From assembly GCF_001040705.1 (NCBI RefSeq), contig NZ_CVQP01000005.1:48675-112674 (forward strand): DNA of 64,000 nt, read 5' to 3'. The translations under genes and the position numbers were made by a program. Origin of the DNA: Rhodococcus sp. RD6.2 (GTDB lineage: Bacteria > Actinomycetota > Actinomycetes > Mycobacteriales > Mycobacteriaceae). Below the pieces are notes generated by a model. The model was not told the origin of the DNA. It made no database searches and was given only the letters and a program-made list of their open reading frames with translations. Below, one piece after another: positions 51,125-60,177 of the stretch (positions within the stretch are counted from its first letter, which is position 1; every line of letters begins with the position of its first letter).

Positions 51125-51679
51125 ATGACCACCGCCACCGCCACCCTCCCCACGCTCACCGCCGGCACCTGGGCCATCGACACCACCCACTCGACCGTCG
51201 GCTTCTCGGTCCGGCACCTGATGGTCAGCAAGGTCCGCGGCACGTTCAACGACTTCTCGGGCGCGATCACCGTCGCCGAGGACGGCACCCCGTCCGTGAG
51301 CGCCGAGATCCAGGTCGCATCCATCGACACCAAGAACGAGCAGCGCGACGGCCACATCAAGTCGGCCGATTTCTTCGACGCCGAGCAGTTCCCGACCGCG
51401 ACCTTCGTCTCGACCGACGTCCGCTCCAAGGGCGACGACTACGTCCTCACCGGCGACTTCACCCTCCACGGCGTGACCAAGCAGGTCGAGCTCACCCTCG
51501 AGTACAACGGCGTCAACCCCGGCATGGGCAACGGTCCGGTCGCCGGCTTCGAGGCGTCCACCGTCCTCAACCGCAAGGACTTCGGCATCTCCATCGAGAT
51601 GCCCCTCGAGGGTGGCGGCGCCGTCGTCGGCGACAAGATCACCATCACGCTCGAGATCGAGGCCGGCCTGCAGGCCTGA
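51125..51679 (+). CDS. YceI-family lipid-binding protein
   Basis: A 184-residue YceI protein without a signal peptide, so cytoplasmic as in most actinobacteria. The lipocalin-like barrel is marked by WAIDTTHSTVGFSVRHLMVSKVRGTF, IDTKNEQRDGHIKSADFFDAEQFPTATF and LTLHGVTKQVELTLEY-type strands. Family members bind isoprenoid or amphiphilic ligands in the barrel. ATG 51125 has GGGAG 7 bases upstream. A truncated, internally deleted copy lies at 33585-33665, and both are followed by similar hairpins. Confidence 0.92.
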   Translation: MTTATATLPTLTAGTWAIDTTHSTVGFSVRHLMVSKVRGTFNDFSGAITVAEDGTPSVSAEIQVASIDTKNEQRDGHIKSADFFDAEQFPTATFVSTDVRSKGDDYVLTGDFTLHGVTKQVELTLEYNGVNPGMGNGPVAGFEASTVLNRKDFGISIEMPLEGGGAVVGDKITITLEIEAGLQA

Positions 51680-51696
51680 TCGCCCCCCTACAGACG

Positions 51697-51740
51697 GCGC
51701 ACCCGCCGAGCCCTTCCCCCTCGGGCCTCGGCGGGTGCGC
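51697..51740 (+). terminator. yceI terminator
   Basis: Perfect 14-bp arms (GCGCACCCGCCGAG and complement) followed by TTTTG. This is one of the few hairpins here with a T-run. Confidence 0.88.
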
Positions 51741-51765
51741 TTTTGCGTCGACCCCCCGGTCGTTC

Positions 51766-53310
51766 CTATCGGCCGGCGACGATGTCCTTGACCGCGAGAT
51801 GAGCGAACAGCATGCTCGCGCCGATCGGGTTGCCGCCACCGGGGTAGACGGTGCCGCTCGCCGCGGCCATCGTGTTACCCGCGGCGTAGAGGCCGGGGAT
51901 CGCGGTGCCCGCGGTGTCGAGCACCCGCGCGGCGGTGTCGGTGCGCAGCCCGCCCTTGGTGCCGAGGTCGGAGATGCCGAACGCGGCCGCATGGAACGGG
52001 CCCTGCCCGATCGTCACGAGCGGCGGCTCGCCACCCGAGAACGCCCGGTCGTAGGCCTCGTCGCCACGACCGAAGTCGGGGTCGACGCCGGTGCCGACGA
52101 ACGAGTTGAAACGCTCGACGGTCGCGACCAGGTTCTCGGCGGGGACACCGATCTTCTCGGCCAGCTCCTCGAGGGTGTCGGCGGTGTGCCACAGACCGGC
52201 CTCGACGTACTTCTCGGTCTCGACCATGGAGACGTTGGTGGCGTTCACTGGCGGACGCTCGCCGCCCTTGTCGTCGTAGATCATCCAGTACGGCAGGGTG
52301 ATCTTGCCCTCGTCCATCTGGGCGATGATGTCGCGGCCGATGCGGTCGTAGGCCGAGGACTCGTTGACGAACCGCTCGCCGTCCTGGTTGACGAAGATGC
52401 CGGCGGTGAACCACAGTGCGAACGCGGACCGGCCGTCCGGATGGGTCATGCCGGGCGACCACCACGCCTCGCCCATCAGACCGGTGTCGGCGCCGACCGC
52501 GATACCGGCCAGGTGCGCCTTGCCGAGGTTGGCCGGCGGACCCATGGTGTCGCGGGCCTCGCCGGGAACCCCGTACTTGCGGCGGAGTTCGTCGTTGCCC
52601 TCGAAGCCGCCCGCCGCGAGCACCACGCCCTTGCGGGCCCGGATGGTGACCTGCTCGCCGTCACGCTCGACGATGGCGCCGACCACCGCACCGTCCTCGA
52701 CGACGAGCTCGACCAGCGAGGTGTTCAGGTGCAGCGTGGCGTTGGGGTACTTGCCGATCGCCTTGAGGAAGCGGGCGATCAGCGCCCGGCCGCCGATGAA
52801 GAAGTCGTCGGGCTGCGGCGTGCCGAGCCGGTCGTTGTCGAGCGGTCCACGCACCACCTCGCGAAGCTCGGGGGCGTCCGACACCTTCAACGGGGACGGC
52901 ATGGTGTGCCGCTGACCGTCCAGCCGCGCCTTGGGCGCCTTGCCGAAGTAGTCGGGCCACGGCAGCATCTGGAACTTCAGGTCCTCGTCCTGCTCGAGGT
53001 ATTCGATCAGGGGGCCGCCGCCGAGGACGTAGGTGTCCTGCAACTCGCGGGGCGCGCCGTCGCCGACCACCGCGTGGAAGTACTCGAGCGCGTCCTCGAT
53101 GGTGTCGTCGGTGCCCGCCCGAACCAGCACCGGGTTGCACGGGAACCACACGCCGCCGCCGCCGGAGTAGGCGGTGGTGCCACCGAACTTGTCCGTCGCC
53201 TCGACGAGGATCACGTCGAGGCCTTCCCGTGCCGCCGTGTAGGCGCCGGCGACGCCGCCGCCACCCGATCCGACCACCAGGACGTCACACTCGCCGTTCC
53301 ACTGGGCCAT
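51766..53310 (-). CDS. FAD-dependent dehydrogenase of the 3-ketosteroid dehydrogenase family
   Basis: A 514-residue FAD_binding_2 flavoprotein. The dinucleotide motif DVLVVGSGGGGVAGAYTAAREGLDVILVE (residues 9-37) is followed by FGGTTAYSGGGGVWFPCN, a KstD-like active-site start, and the C-terminal GLYAAGNTMAAASGTVYPGGGNPIGASMLFA has the conserved Tyr and Gly of Delta1-dehydrogenases. It may dehydrogenate a 3-ketosteroid, but the KstD catalytic set is not proven and no KstR site is seen upstream. ATG 53310 has a GGGAGG ribosome site 8 bases away. It is convergent with yceI. Confidence 0.82.
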   Translation of the reverse strand: MAQWNGECDVLVVGSGGGGVAGAYTAAREGLDVILVEATDKFGGTTAYSGGGGVWFPCNPVLVRAGTDDTIEDALEYFHAVVGDGAPRELQDTYVLGGGPLIEYLEQDEDLKFQMLPWPDYFGKAPKARLDGQRHTMPSPLKVSDAPELREVVRGPLDNDRLGTPQPDDFFIGGRALIARFLKAIGKYPNATLHLNTSLVELVVEDGAVVGAIVERDGEQVTIRARKGVVLAAGGFEGNDELRRKYGVPGEARDTMGPPANLGKAHLAGIAVGADTGLMGEAWWSPGMTHPDGRSAFALWFTAGIFVNQDGERFVNESSAYDRIGRDIIAQMDEGKITLPYWMIYDDKGGERPPVNATNVSMVETEKYVEAGLWHTADTLEELAEKIGVPAENLVATVERFNSFVGTGVDPDFGRGDEAYDRAFSGGEPPLVTIGQGPFHAAAFGISDLGTKGGLRTDTAARVLDTAGTAIPGLYAAGNTMAAASGTVYPGGGNPIGASMLFAHLAVKDIVAGR

Positions 53311-53431
53311 CTTGATTGCCTCCCGAATGTCTGCTCGATCACAGTGTCCCGACCACGCTAGGAGCACGACGCCGATCCGTCCGCCCGTATCCCGTCCAGA
53401 GGGAGACGAAGGGCCGCCTACTCTGGACGTC

Positions 53432-53809
53432 GTGAAGAAGGTGCTGCCGATTCTGCTCGTCGACGTCGTCCTGGTCATCGTGTTCTGCGCGATCGGGCGC
53501 CGCAGCCACGACGAGGCGAACGCCCTGACCGGGCTGCTGACGACGGCATGGCCGTTCCTCGGTGGACTCGCGCTCGGTTGGATCGCCAACGAGGCGCTCT
53601 ACCGGAACAAGTCGCTGCCCGCGTCCGTCGTCCCCGCCGGAATCGTCATCTGGCTCTGCACGCTGGTCGGCGGAATGCTGCTCCGCGTCGTGTCCGGCCA
53701 GGGCACCGCATTCAGCTTCATCCTGGTCGCCGCGACAGTGCTCGGCGTGTTCCTCCTCGGCTGGCGCGCCATCTACGCGGCCGTCGAGCGCCGCCGTGCG
53801 GTGACCTAG
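53432..53809 (+). CDS. DUF3054 membrane protein
   Basis: A 125-residue protein with four membrane segments (VLPILLVDVVLVIVFCAIG, LLTTAWPFLGGLALGWI, VPAGIVIWLCTLVGGMLL, FSFILVAATVLGVFLLGW). GRRSHDEAN after TM1 and WIANEALYR after TM2 are DUF3054 features. Function unknown. GTG 53432 starts just before TM1. Confidence 0.82.
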   Translation: MKKVLPILLVDVVLVIVFCAIGRRSHDEANALTGLLTTAWPFLGGLALGWIANEALYRNKSLPASVVPAGIVIWLCTLVGGMLLRVVSGQGTAFSFILVAATVLGVFLLGWRAIYAAVERRRAVT

Positions 53810-53873
53810 GCCGGCCTGCAACGAATTGGCGTCGTAGCCGCCGCACCCGCGACGTGCGTGGCACAGTTCTTGA

Positions 53874-55343
53874 ATGAGCGAACTCGCGTCGCCTCCTCAG
53901 GACCCCAAGTCCGACCACGGGTTCTTCGGTCAGCCGTTCGCGCTGGCGAACCTGTTCTCGGTCGAGCTCTGGGAGCGGTTCTCGTTCTACGGGATGCAGG
54001 GCATCCTGATCTACTACCTCTACTACTCGGTCGCCGACGGCGGACTCGGGCTGTCGGAGGCGTCTGCGGTCTCGATCGTCGGCGCGTACGGCGGCACCGT
54101 GTACCTCTCGACGGTGCTCGGGGCATGGATCGCGGACCGGGTGCTCGGTTCGGAGCGGACGCTGTTCTACAGCGCTGTCCTGGTGATGCTCGGACACATC
54201 GCGTTGGCGGTCATTCCCGGACTCTCGGGGGTCGGGGTCGGCCTGATCCTTGTCGCGGTCGGCAGCGGCGGACTGAAGGCGAACGCCACGTCCCTTGTCG
54301 GCGACCTGTACTCCGAGGGTGACGAGCGCCGCGACGCCGGGTTCTCGATCTACTACATGGGTATCAATATCGGCGCCTTCATCGGGCCGCTGCTCACCGG
54401 ATGGGCCGAGAAGAACTGGGGCTTCCACGTCGGCTTCGCGCTGGCCGCGGTCGGCATGGCGATCGGTCTGATCCAGTACACGCTCGGCCGCAAGCACCTC
54501 GGAAACATAGGAGCCGTGCCGTCGAACCCCCTGCCACATTCGTTGCTGTGGAAGTACGGGGTGGCCGCTGCGGTGTCCGTGGCAGCGCTGGTCGTGCTGT
54601 GCCTGGTCGGTCTGATCACCACCGACAACCTCTCGGACGTCGTGGTCGGTCTGACGATCGCCGCGGCCGTCGGCTACTTCGCACTGATCCTGTCGAGCAG
54701 GCACATCACCAGCACCGAACGCAGCAGGGTGGTCGCGTTCATCCCGATGTTCCTGGCGAGCGCCGCGTTCTGGTCACTGTTCCAGCAGCAGTTCACGGTG
54801 GTCCCGATCTACGCCGACCAGTTCCTCGACCGCAACCTGTTCGGCTGGGACTTCCCGCCGTCGTGGGTGCAGTCGATCAATCCGGTCTTCATCATCATCT
54901 TCTCCGGCGTGTTCGCGGCGATGTGGACGAAACTCGGCCCCCGCCAGCCGTCGTCACCGCTGAAGTTCGCGATCGGCACGGGACTCATGGGGGTGGCGTT
55001 CCTGGTGTTCCTGCCGTTCGCGGACGGGCAGCCGAACGGAACTCCACTGCTCGCCCTGGTGTTCATCCTGCTGCTGTTCACCTTCGCGGAACTGTTCCTC
55101 TCCCCGGTCGGGCTGTCACTGTCGACGAAGCTGGCGCCCAAGGCTTTCCACACCCAGATGGTCGCCCTGTTCTTCCTGTCCGTGGCGCTGGGCAGTTCGA
55201 TGGCAGGCACGCTCGCCAAGTACTACGACACCGACAACCAGGCCCCGTACTTCATGTGGATCGGGCTGGCGTCGATCGGGGTCGGCGTGCTGATGGTGGT
55301 CCTGTCGCCGTGGATCAGTCGGATGATGCGCGGGGTGCACTGA
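53874..55343 (+). CDS. POT/PTR2-family proton-coupled oligopeptide transporter
   Basis: A 489-residue MFS transporter with about 14 helices. The POT proton/peptide motif is ELWERFSFYGMQ (Glu31 to Phe36), followed by GAYGGTVYLSTVLGAWIADRVLG and FSIYYMGINIGAFIGPLLTGW, which is the PTR2 signature region. It imports di- and tripeptides with protons. It ends two bases before the start of a ClC protein gene, so the two are cotranscribed. Confidence 0.92.
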   Translation: MSELASPPQDPKSDHGFFGQPFALANLFSVELWERFSFYGMQGILIYYLYYSVADGGLGLSEASAVSIVGAYGGTVYLSTVLGAWIADRVLGSERTLFYSAVLVMLGHIALAVIPGLSGVGVGLILVAVGSGGLKANATSLVGDLYSEGDERRDAGFSIYYMGINIGAFIGPLLTGWAEKNWGFHVGFALAAVGMAIGLIQYTLGRKHLGNIGAVPSNPLPHSLLWKYGVAAAVSVAALVVLCLVGLITTDNLSDVVVGLTIAAAVGYFALILSSRHITSTERSRVVAFIPMFLASAAFWSLFQQQFTVVPIYADQFLDRNLFGWDFPPSWVQSINPVFIIIFSGVFAAMWTKLGPRQPSSPLKFAIGTGLMGVAFLVFLPFADGQPNGTPLLALVFILLLFTFAELFLSPVGLSLSTKLAPKAFHTQMVALFFLSVALGSSMAGTLAKYYDTDNQAPYFMWIGLASIGVGVLMVVLSPWISRMMRGVH

Positions 55344-55345
55344 CG

Positions 55346-56719
55346 GTGATCACCCGCGCGGGGGCACGAATCGGGCGGTGGCTCACCGGGTACACCCGAA
55401 CCTGGCTGGTCCTCGGGGTCGCGATCGGAGTGATCGCGGGACTCGGCGCGGCGGCATTCCTCGTGCTCCTGCAGTGGGCGGGACAGCTCCTGCTCGAGGG
55501 CATCGGCGGGTACGTCCCGCCGCAGGCGAGCGGTGACGGCGGGAGCTCGGGTTCGGACGGCTTCCGGCGCTGGTGGGCGATCCCACTCGTGGTGTGCGGG
55601 GGCGCGCTGCTGTCGGCGATGCTGGTCGCGCGATTCGCGCCGGAGGCGGAGGGACACGGCACCGATGCGGCCATCGAGGCGTATCACAGTGATCCGGGCT
55701 CGATCCGGGCTCGTGCCGTCCTCGTGAAGATGATCTCCAGCGCCCTGACCATCGGTTCCGGCGGATCCGCCGGCCGAGAAGGTCCGACGGCGCAAATCTC
55801 CGCGGGTTTCGGGTCGCTGCTGACTCGCTGGCTGCACCTGCCTGCCGACGTGGGGCGCATCGCGGTCGCGATCGGCATCGGCTCGGGCATCGGTGCCATC
55901 TTCGGCGCACCGCTGGGCGGCGCCGTCCTGTCGGCGTCCGTGCCCTACCGGGAGGACTTCGAATTCCGAGCCCTGATTCCCGGCCTGATCGCGTCGATCA
56001 CCGCCTACGGTGTCTTCGGGTCCTTCCTGGGCTACGAGCCGCTCTTCGGGTTCGCACTGCCCGACTACCGATTCGACGATGCGTCACATCTGTTCTGGTT
56101 CCTCCTGATCGGTGTGCTGTCGGGGTTCGTGGCCCTGCTGTACACCGGGGTGTTCTACGGCGTGGCAGGGGTGAGTGCCCGCCTGCCGGGTGGGCGGATC
56201 GCGAAGCCCGCGGTCGGCGGACTCCTCGTCGGCCTGCTCGCGTTGGCGGTGCCGCAGGTGCTCGGGAGCGGGTATGGCTGGGTGCAGGAGGCGCTCGACC
56301 GCGAGTCGCTGCTGGCGTTGCCGTTGTGGATCGTGGTGGCGCTACCGCTGATGAAGATCATTGCGACCTCCCTGTCGATCGGCACGGGCGGCTCCGGCGG
56401 AATCTTCGGTCCCGGCATGGTGATCGGCGGGTTCGTAGGAGCCGCGGTGTGGCGGCTGACCGAGCCGTGGGTGCCGTCGGTGCCGGACAGCCCGGCACCG
56501 TTCGTGATCGTCGGCATGATGGCATGTTTCGGCAGTGCCGCGCGGGTTCCTCTGGCGGTGATGGTGATGGTCGCGGAGATGACGGGTGGATGGGCAGTGC
56601 TTCCGGGTGGAATGGTGGCGGTCGCGGCCGCGTACCTGATCGTGCGTCACCGAGACAGCTCGATCTATCGGCGGCAGCGACTGAACCGTGCGGACGCCGA
56701 GCACAAGAACTCGGCGTGA
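55346..56719 (+). CDS. ClC-family chloride channel/transporter
   Basis: A 457-residue ClC protein without CBS domains. GSGGSAGREGP contains the gating Glu145; GTGGSGGIFGPGMVIGG is the second chloride-binding segment. Helices L-R and a central Tyr-type residue follow near the C-terminus (VAAAYLIVRHRDSS). Proton exchange versus passive channel activity cannot be decided by eye. GTG 55346 starts two bases after the peptide transporter stop. It is convergent with the TauE/SafE gene, one base between the stops. Confidence 0.9.
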   Translation: MITRAGARIGRWLTGYTRTWLVLGVAIGVIAGLGAAAFLVLLQWAGQLLLEGIGGYVPPQASGDGGSSGSDGFRRWWAIPLVVCGGALLSAMLVARFAPEAEGHGTDAAIEAYHSDPGSIRARAVLVKMISSALTIGSGGSAGREGPTAQISAGFGSLLTRWLHLPADVGRIAVAIGIGSGIGAIFGAPLGGAVLSASVPYREDFEFRALIPGLIASITAYGVFGSFLGYEPLFGFALPDYRFDDASHLFWFLLIGVLSGFVALLYTGVFYGVAGVSARLPGGRIAKPAVGGLLVGLLALAVPQVLGSGYGWVQEALDRESLLALPLWIVVALPLMKIIATSLSIGTGGSGGIFGPGMVIGGFVGAAVWRLTEPWVPSVPDSPAPFVIVGMMACFGSAARVPLAVMVMVAEMTGGWAVLPGGMVAVAAAYLIVRHRDSSIYRRQRLNRADAEHKNSA

Positions 56720-56720
56720 G

Positions 56721-57458
56721 TCAGCGCAACGCCAGCCACCCGGCGAGTCCGAATCCCGCCACTGCCACCGCCACCCTCAGGACGGACGGCGGGATCACTT
56801 TGACGACCGGTGGGCCGCACCAGCCTCCGAGCAGGCACCCGAGGGCCATGGCCGCCGCGGCACCCCAGTGCACCTCACCCGACCCGGCGAAGATCAGGGC
56901 GGCGACGAGGTTCGCGATGCCGAGCAGGAAGCTCTTGAGGATCGTCGCCTGCCACACGGACATCGCGGTGCAGATCAGCGTCAACGCCAGGAAGATCACC
57001 CCGGCGCCCGCACCGAAGTAACCGCCGTAGACGGCGACGACGGCGAGTGCAATCGGGAACAGGACCGGGAACTCCCTGCTGCCGGCCAGCTTCCGGATCC
57101 ACGGCTGCGCCAGCAACGCGATCGACGCGATCACCACCAGGTAGGGCACCACGGCCTCGAACGAACCCTCGGGCGCCCACAGCAACAACACCGCGCCCGC
57201 CAGCCCGCCGAGCGCGCAGACGGCCGCCCACCGCCACAGCTTCGGCCCCATCTCGGTCAACTCCCGCAGCGAGTTCGCGGTGGAGCCGACCCCGACCGCG
57301 ACGAGTGCGACGGTATTGGTGACGTTCGCCGCGATGGGCGTCAGCCCGACGGCGAGGAGCGCCGGATACGACACGATCGACGCGAGTCCGGTCACGAATC
57401 CGACTAGCCCGGCCCCGAATCCGGCGACGACGAGGAGCAGGTAGTCGAGCGCACTCAC
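56721..57458 (-). CDS. TauE/SafE-family membrane exporter
   Basis: A 245-residue protein with eight membrane helices in two repeats: GFGAGLVGFVTGLASIVSYPALLAVGLTPIAANVTNTVALV and FGAGAGVIFLALTL are the family repeats. Members transport organosulfur compounds or other anions. GTG 57458 overlaps the stop of the penicillin-binding protein gene by four bases (GTGA), so it is translated with it; the functional link is not obvious. Confidence 0.88.
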   Translation of the reverse strand: MSALDYLLLVVAGFGAGLVGFVTGLASIVSYPALLAVGLTPIAANVTNTVALVAVGVGSTANSLRELTEMGPKLWRWAAVCALGGLAGAVLLLWAPEGSFEAVVPYLVVIASIALLAQPWIRKLAGSREFPVLFPIALAVVAVYGGYFGAGAGVIFLALTLICTAMSVWQATILKSFLLGIANLVAALIFAGSGEVHWGAAAAMALGCLLGGWCGPPVVKVIPPSVLRVAVAVAGFGLAGWLALR

Positions 57459-59323
57459 TGGGGCAGTCGGGTCTGAATCGGACGCAGGAACCGGCCGGCG
57501 GCGTCCACGGCGGGCGCGGAACTGTCGGCGCCCGCGACGAACACCGCGAACGCGACGTCCTGATCGATGCCGACGAACCAGCCGTGGGAGGGCTGCCCGG
57601 CGACCTCGGCGGTACCGGTCTTCCCGCGCACGTCCGCGATATCGGCGAGTTGTGTTGCGGTGCCCGAGGTCACGGTCTCGCGCATCATCGTCTTCAGGTC
57701 GTCGGTGACGGCTGCGGGCGCCGGGGCAGGCGCCGCGTCCCCGACACCGGGCTGTCCCTTCACGAGCATCGGGGCCGGCGTCGACCCGCGGGCGATGGAC
57801 GCGGCAACGAGTGCCATGCCGAACGGCGACGCCGTCACCCTGCCCTGGCCGATCGCGGATTCGACCCGCTCGGCGGGCGTGTCGGCCGGAGGGACACTGC
57901 CGGTGACGGTCGTCAGTCCGGGCGTCACGTAGTCGATGCCGAGGCCGAACTGCTGGGCGGCGTCGTGCAGAGCGTTCGGCGTCATCGACACCGCGAGCTG
58001 CCCCATGGTGGTGTTGCAGGAGCGGGCGAAGGCGGTGTGCAGAGGTACCGATCCGAGGTCGAAGTTGTCGTCGTTGGGAATGGTACGTCCCTCGATGTTC
58101 GCGACACCCGGGCACGGCAGAACGGTGTCGGGCGTGACCGAACCTTCTTGCAGGGCAGCCGAAGTCGTGACGGTCTTGAAGGTGGAGCCGGGCGGGTAGA
58201 GACCCGTCAGCGCGATCGGCCCCTGGCCGCTGGCGGCCGAGTTCTGCGCGACGGCGAGGACGCCACCGGTCGACGGCCGGATCGCGACGATCGCCGCCTG
58301 TTGCGGCAGTGTGTCGATGGCGGCCTGCGCGGACGCCTGGACCGCGGGGTCGAGTGTCGTCGCGATGTCGGGAGCAGCGGCGCCGTCCTGACCGGCGAGC
58401 CGTTCGGCCGTACCGTCAGGCCGGACTAGTTGCACCGCCCATCCGGCGGTGTCGGCCTGCGCCTGCTCCCACAGGGTGCGCAGCCCCTCGAATGCCGGTG
58501 ACTGCGTTGCCTTGTCGACGGTCAGCAACCGCGTCTGCTTGACCAGGGTGACGCCGGGCGTCGCGGCGAGTTGCGTCTCGATCGGCGCGAGGTCCGCGTC
58601 GCGCAGGGTGATGACCGTCAGCGGACGACCCTGTGCTGCAGCGAGATCAGAGGTGATCGACGCCGCGGTCACCGTGGGGGCGACGGGCTGGAGCAGCGGC
58701 GCGAGGGCAGCAGCCGACGCGGTGGGGTCGGGCACCGCTGCGGGGTCGAGGGTGACGAGGGTGACGGTCTGCTCGGTCATCAACGGAGCTCCGTTGTCCG
58801 CGAGCACGTCGGGAGACCCTCCGGCGAGGGTGGTGTACCGCAGGGAGGTGTCGGCCGTGAGGCCGGGCGCGAGCAGCGCGGGGTCCCACGGGATGGCGCC
58901 GCCGTCGGCGACGGCCTGCCCACCGCCGGTGGTCGTGTACGTCCATTCCCGATCCGCCGGTGCCGAGGGCGCTGAGGATGCAGTGGTCGGGGTTGCCGTG
59001 TCGTCGACGTCTTCCGCTGTGCCACCGTCGAAGGTCCAGTCGGCATCGAGCGTGAAGGTGCCCGCATCACTGTCGGTGCTCGCGACCGTGAACTGCGCGT
59101 CGGTCGGGTTCAGGCCCTCGAACATCTGCCCGATCGCGGTTGCGGCGGCGGTGGGATCGGAGGTCAGGGCGGCCGCTGCCTGCGCGTCGCGTCGCGTCAG
59201 GGCGTCCGCGAAGCCCTGCGCTGCAGTCTCCGTCTCGGACGGGCCGGTGCTGCAGGCGACCCCTCCGAGGACCAGGGCGGACACCGACATGGCCGCGACG
59301 CCGACGCTGACTCGGGGGTTCAT
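57455..59323 (-). CDS. Penicillin-binding lipoprotein, class B PBP-like (Rv2864c-like)
   Basis: A 622-residue lipoprotein. The signal peptide ends in the lipobox LGGVACS. An N-terminal NTF2-like MecA_N domain follows (residues about 30-150), then a dimerisation region and the transpeptidase domain with SxxK as Ser380-Thr-Phe-Lys383 (PPGSTFK), SxN as Ser435-Cys-Asn437 and KTG at Lys568 (RGKTGTAE). It cross-links peptidoglycan outside the membrane. ATG 59323 is used because GGGGG is 6 bases upstream; ATG 59329 is the alternative. The linker DDTATPTTASSAPSAPAD is low complexity. Confidence 0.92.
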   Translation of the reverse strand: MNPRVSVGVAAMSVSALVLGGVACSTGPSETETAAQGFADALTRRDAQAAAALTSDPTAAATAIGQMFEGLNPTDAQFTVASTDSDAGTFTLDADWTFDGGTAEDVDDTATPTTASSAPSAPADREWTYTTTGGGQAVADGGAIPWDPALLAPGLTADTSLRYTTLAGGSPDVLADNGAPLMTEQTVTLVTLDPAAVPDPTASAAALAPLLQPVAPTVTAASITSDLAAAQGRPLTVITLRDADLAPIETQLAATPGVTLVKQTRLLTVDKATQSPAFEGLRTLWEQAQADTAGWAVQLVRPDGTAERLAGQDGAAAPDIATTLDPAVQASAQAAIDTLPQQAAIVAIRPSTGGVLAVAQNSAASGQGPIALTGLYPPGSTFKTVTTSAALQEGSVTPDTVLPCPGVANIEGRTIPNDDNFDLGSVPLHTAFARSCNTTMGQLAVSMTPNALHDAAQQFGLGIDYVTPGLTTVTGSVPPADTPAERVESAIGQGRVTASPFGMALVAASIARGSTPAPMLVKGQPGVGDAAPAPAPAAVTDDLKTMMRETVTSGTATQLADIADVRGKTGTAEVAGQPSHGWFVGIDQDVAFAVFVAGADSSAPAVDAAGRFLRPIQTRLPQ

Positions 59324-59420
59324 GCGCATCCCCCGACCCTAGGCGGCTCCGCCGACTGTGCGCGCTTCCTGTGGCCGGAGCCACCGGACGCACGCACATG
59401 CGCGACGCGATCGGCGTATG

Positions 59421-59445
59421 GTTGTAATCAAGTAATCATTGCAAC
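59421..59445. promoter_or_regulatory. 25-base inverted repeat before the small DNA-binding-like protein
   Basis: Left arm GTTGTAATCAAG and right arm AATCATTGCAAC match at 9 of the 12 paired positions. The repeat is AT-rich within very GC-rich DNA and ends 16 bases before the gene start, so it probably covers the promoter. It is a good candidate for autoregulation. Confidence 0.6.
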
Positions 59446-59461
59446 TTTCGAGGTGAGAGCA

Positions 59462-60013
59462 ATGGGATACTCGTCGTATAGCCGCAGGTTCGGCCGCAGC
59501 GGCGGCTGGCAACAGGCCGAGGCGCCCGACACGCGCGATGTCAGCGACTGGTTCGCCGGACGCCTGCCCGACGACTGGTTCACCGGTCCCCCGACCATCG
59601 AAGTCGATCGGGAGGAGATCGTCGTCACCGGCGAACTCGCGCCTCCCGACGACGCCACCCCCGCCGCGGTCGAGGGACGGGTGTCCCGATTCCGCGAGTC
59701 GACGCGGTCGCAGCGCATGCAGATCGCCGACGAGGCGGAGGCCCGCTACGGCCGCAAGGTCGCCTGGGGCGTCACGCTCGGTGACCATCACGTCCTCTTC
59801 ACGCATCTGGCGGTGCCGGTGATGACGCGACTGCGCCAACCCGAACGCAAGGTCCTCGACACCCTCGTCGACGCAGGCGTCGCCCGGTCCCGCGCGGACG
59901 CCCTCGCGTGGACGGTCCGTCTCGCGGGCCAGCACGCCGAGGAGTGGCTCGCGGAACTGCGGGACGCGATGCGCAAGGTCGACGACCTGCGCACCGAGGG
60001 CCCTCAGCTGTAG
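59462..60013 (+). CDS. Small protein with a ribbon-helix-helix-like C-terminus
   Basis: A 183-residue protein. The N-terminus is Ser/Arg/Gly-rich (MGYSSYSRRFGRSGGW), followed by RLPDDWFTGPPTIEVDREEIVVTGELAPP, a strand-rich part, and then a helical C-terminus with RKVLDTLVDAGVARSRADALAWTVRLAGQHAEEW, which resembles a ribbon-helix-helix or similar small DNA-binding fold. GAGGTGA precedes ATG 59462. An AT-rich inverted repeat just upstream suggests it binds its own promoter. It is followed by an ABC-F gene. No precise family is recognised. Confidence 0.65.
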   Translation: MGYSSYSRRFGRSGGWQQAEAPDTRDVSDWFAGRLPDDWFTGPPTIEVDREEIVVTGELAPPDDATPAAVEGRVSRFRESTRSQRMQIADEAEARYGRKVAWGVTLGDHHVLFTHLAVPVMTRLRQPERKVLDTLVDAGVARSRADALAWTVRLAGQHAEEWLAELRDAMRKVDDLRTEGPQL

Positions 60014-60040
60014 GAGATCGACGAACTGACGAAAACTCGG

Positions 60041-60069
60041 TTGCGGGGTCACCACGCCTCCCCTACGGT
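60041..60069 (+). promoter_or_regulatory. Possible promoter of the ABC-F gene
   Basis: TTGCGG and TACGGT with a 17-base spacer, and an AAAA stretch 5 bases before the -35. AT-rich sequence before the -35 is seen at WhiB7-activated resistance promoters, but the spacing here is not ideal. This leaves a leader of about 100 bases before the gene. Confidence 0.25.
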
Positions 60070-60177
60070 GGATGGCGCCCTGTTGTCGACGATCGGACGG
60101 ACCATTGCTCATTCGGAGGTAGTTCTCGCGCGCCGCGCTCTTCGCGTGCGCTCCGCAACCCCCCCGAAGGAGCATTC

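Noticed and set aside
51766-53310. Firm call of 3-ketosteroid Delta1-dehydrogenase
   Set aside because: Family signs are present but the complete catalytic Tyr set cannot be confirmed by eye and no KstR site lies upstream; kept as KstD-like.
60014-60177. Antibiotic-responsive leader peptide before the ABC-F gene
   Set aside because: A GGAGGT is present at 60115-60120 but no start codon lies at a workable distance, so no leader peptide can be supported.
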